A DNA stretch of 16,900 nucleotides from positions 1 through 16,900 of the forward strand of contig JANXNM010000212.1 of NCBI GenBank assembly GCA_025354065.1, in the 5' to 3' direction. Source of the stretch: Synechococcales cyanobacterium 340R_concoct_173_sub. GTDB lineage: Bacteria; Cyanobacteriota; Cyanobacteriia; Leptolyngbyales; Leptolyngbyaceae. Both the position numbers and the translations under genes were made by a program. This document shows, in pieces, positions 16,479 through 16,900 of this stretch. The notes beneath the pieces are model-generated. The model did not search any database, was not told the origin of the DNA, and was given only the letters and a program-made list of their open reading frames with translations. Positions within the stretch are counted from its first letter, which is position 1. Every line of letters starts with the position of its first letter.

Positions 16479-16709
16479 ATGCAAGCTCTACCTAGAATTA
16501 CATTTAATCCTGGAGTTATGGGTGGTAAGCCTTGTATTCGAGGATTGCGGGTGACGGTAGGGACGATCGTGGGGCTAATGGCCGCAGGACGATCGCCGGA
16601 AGAGATTTTGCGGGCCTATCCTTATTTAGAGTTAGCCGATATTTATGAGTCGCTGAGTTATGCCGCTTGGCGGGCTGAGGAGATTGAGGTGCCTTTGGTG
16701 TCGGCATGA
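16479..16709 (+). CDS. DUF433 antitoxin
   Basis: It has 76 residues with the DUF433 signature: RITFNPGVMGGKPCIRGLRVTVGTIVGLMAAGRSPEEIL, then AYPYLELADIYESLSYAAW. The family has a helix-turn-helix-like DNA-binding core and is usually the antitoxin of a pair with a DUF5615 PIN-like toxin, exactly as here: the TGA of this gene overlaps the ATG of the next (ATGA, 16706-16709). The start ATG at 16479 lacks an obvious Shine-Dalgarno. Antitoxins of this type commonly repress their own operon. The 90 bases upstream are the likely promoter. Very short tail (VPLVSA) after the core. Confidence 0.93.
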   Translation: MQALPRITFNPGVMGGKPCIRGLRVTVGTIVGLMAAGRSPEEILRAYPYLELADIYESLSYAAWRAEEIEVPLVSA

Positions 16710-16900
16710 AGATTTTGATCGACATGAATTTGTCGCCGCTTTGGGTGGATGCTTTGACGAACGCAGGCATGGAAGCGGTCCATTGGTCTACGATCGGCGA
16801 TCCGGCTGCGATCGATCAAGTCATCATGAGCTATGCCCAAACCAATGGTTATATTGTGTTTACGAACGATTTAGACTTTGGAACCTTGTTGGCGATCGCG
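16706..16900 (+). CDS. DUF5615 PIN-like toxin, truncated by the window end
   Basis: The first 65 codons from ATG 16706 are open to the right edge. The start reads MKILIDMNLSPLWVDAL, the classic PIN-like N-terminus with acidic D6, and later YIVFTNDLDFGTLLAIA carries the TNDLDF motif (D55, D57). PIN-domain toxins are magnesium-dependent ribonucleases, and DUF5615 proteins are their compact relatives, usually about 110-120 residues, so roughly half is missing here. The overlap with the DUF433 gene implies translational coupling and a two-gene toxin-antitoxin operon. Whether the 3' part is intact cannot be judged from the window. Confidence 0.9.
   Translation, partial: MKILIDMNLSPLWVDALTNAGMEAVHWSTIGDPAAIDQVIMSYAQTNGYIVFTNDLDFGTLLAIA

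Overview
The window looks like ordinary chromosome of a cyanobacterium. The palindrome GCGATCGC (HIP1) occurs at least nine times and its core CGATCG is scattered through most genes. The gene set also fits: an efp-accB pair, a TLP40/CYP38-type lumenal cyclophilin, a flavin-dependent thymidylate synthase with the RTHR-type motif, a CIRCE-controlled groEL without an adjacent groES, and an xisH-xisI pair. Genus cannot be fixed from the sequence alone.

Layout, left to right. 2-403: the C-terminal end of an unrecognised protein, meeting tail to tail a minus-strand response-regulator diguanylate cyclase (400-1353). 1531-2616 (minus): an exported cyclophilin-like protein, divergent from efp (2765-3325) and accB (3446-3922), which probably form one transcription unit ending in a clear terminator at 3980-4005. 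4140-4595: an ArsR-type repressor with an inverted repeat at its promoter, meeting tail to tail a minus-strand pair made of a secreted TPR protein (5291-6199) and a YdcF/DUF218 membrane protein (4592-5278). 6525-7250: thyX. 7349-8819: an ExbB-ExbD proton-channel pair whose ExbD carries a long low-complexity tail. 9092-9556: a four-helix membrane protein of the holin superfamily IV type, followed by CIRCE and groEL (9691-11355). 11726-15373: full-length cobalamin-dependent methionine synthase (metH).

From 15437 to the right edge the character changes to small accessory modules packed head to tail: xisH-xisI, an antitoxin-like short protein with no ATG start, and a DUF433/DUF5615 toxin-antitoxin pair that runs off the window. 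This is the only stretch resembling a small mobile or defence-type cluster. No transposase, integrase, CRISPR array, tRNA or rRNA was seen.

Most genes are housekeeping: translation of proline stretches (EF-P), fatty-acid synthesis (AccB), dTMP synthesis (ThyX), methionine and folate cycling (MetH) and protein folding (GroEL, cyclophilin). ThyX and MetH both use methylenetetrahydrofolate-derived one-carbon units, but they are not in one operon here. The points most worth a second look are the right-hand module cluster, the ExbD tail, the candidate ArsR operator, and two structured intergenic elements (11395-11423 and 15383-15418).
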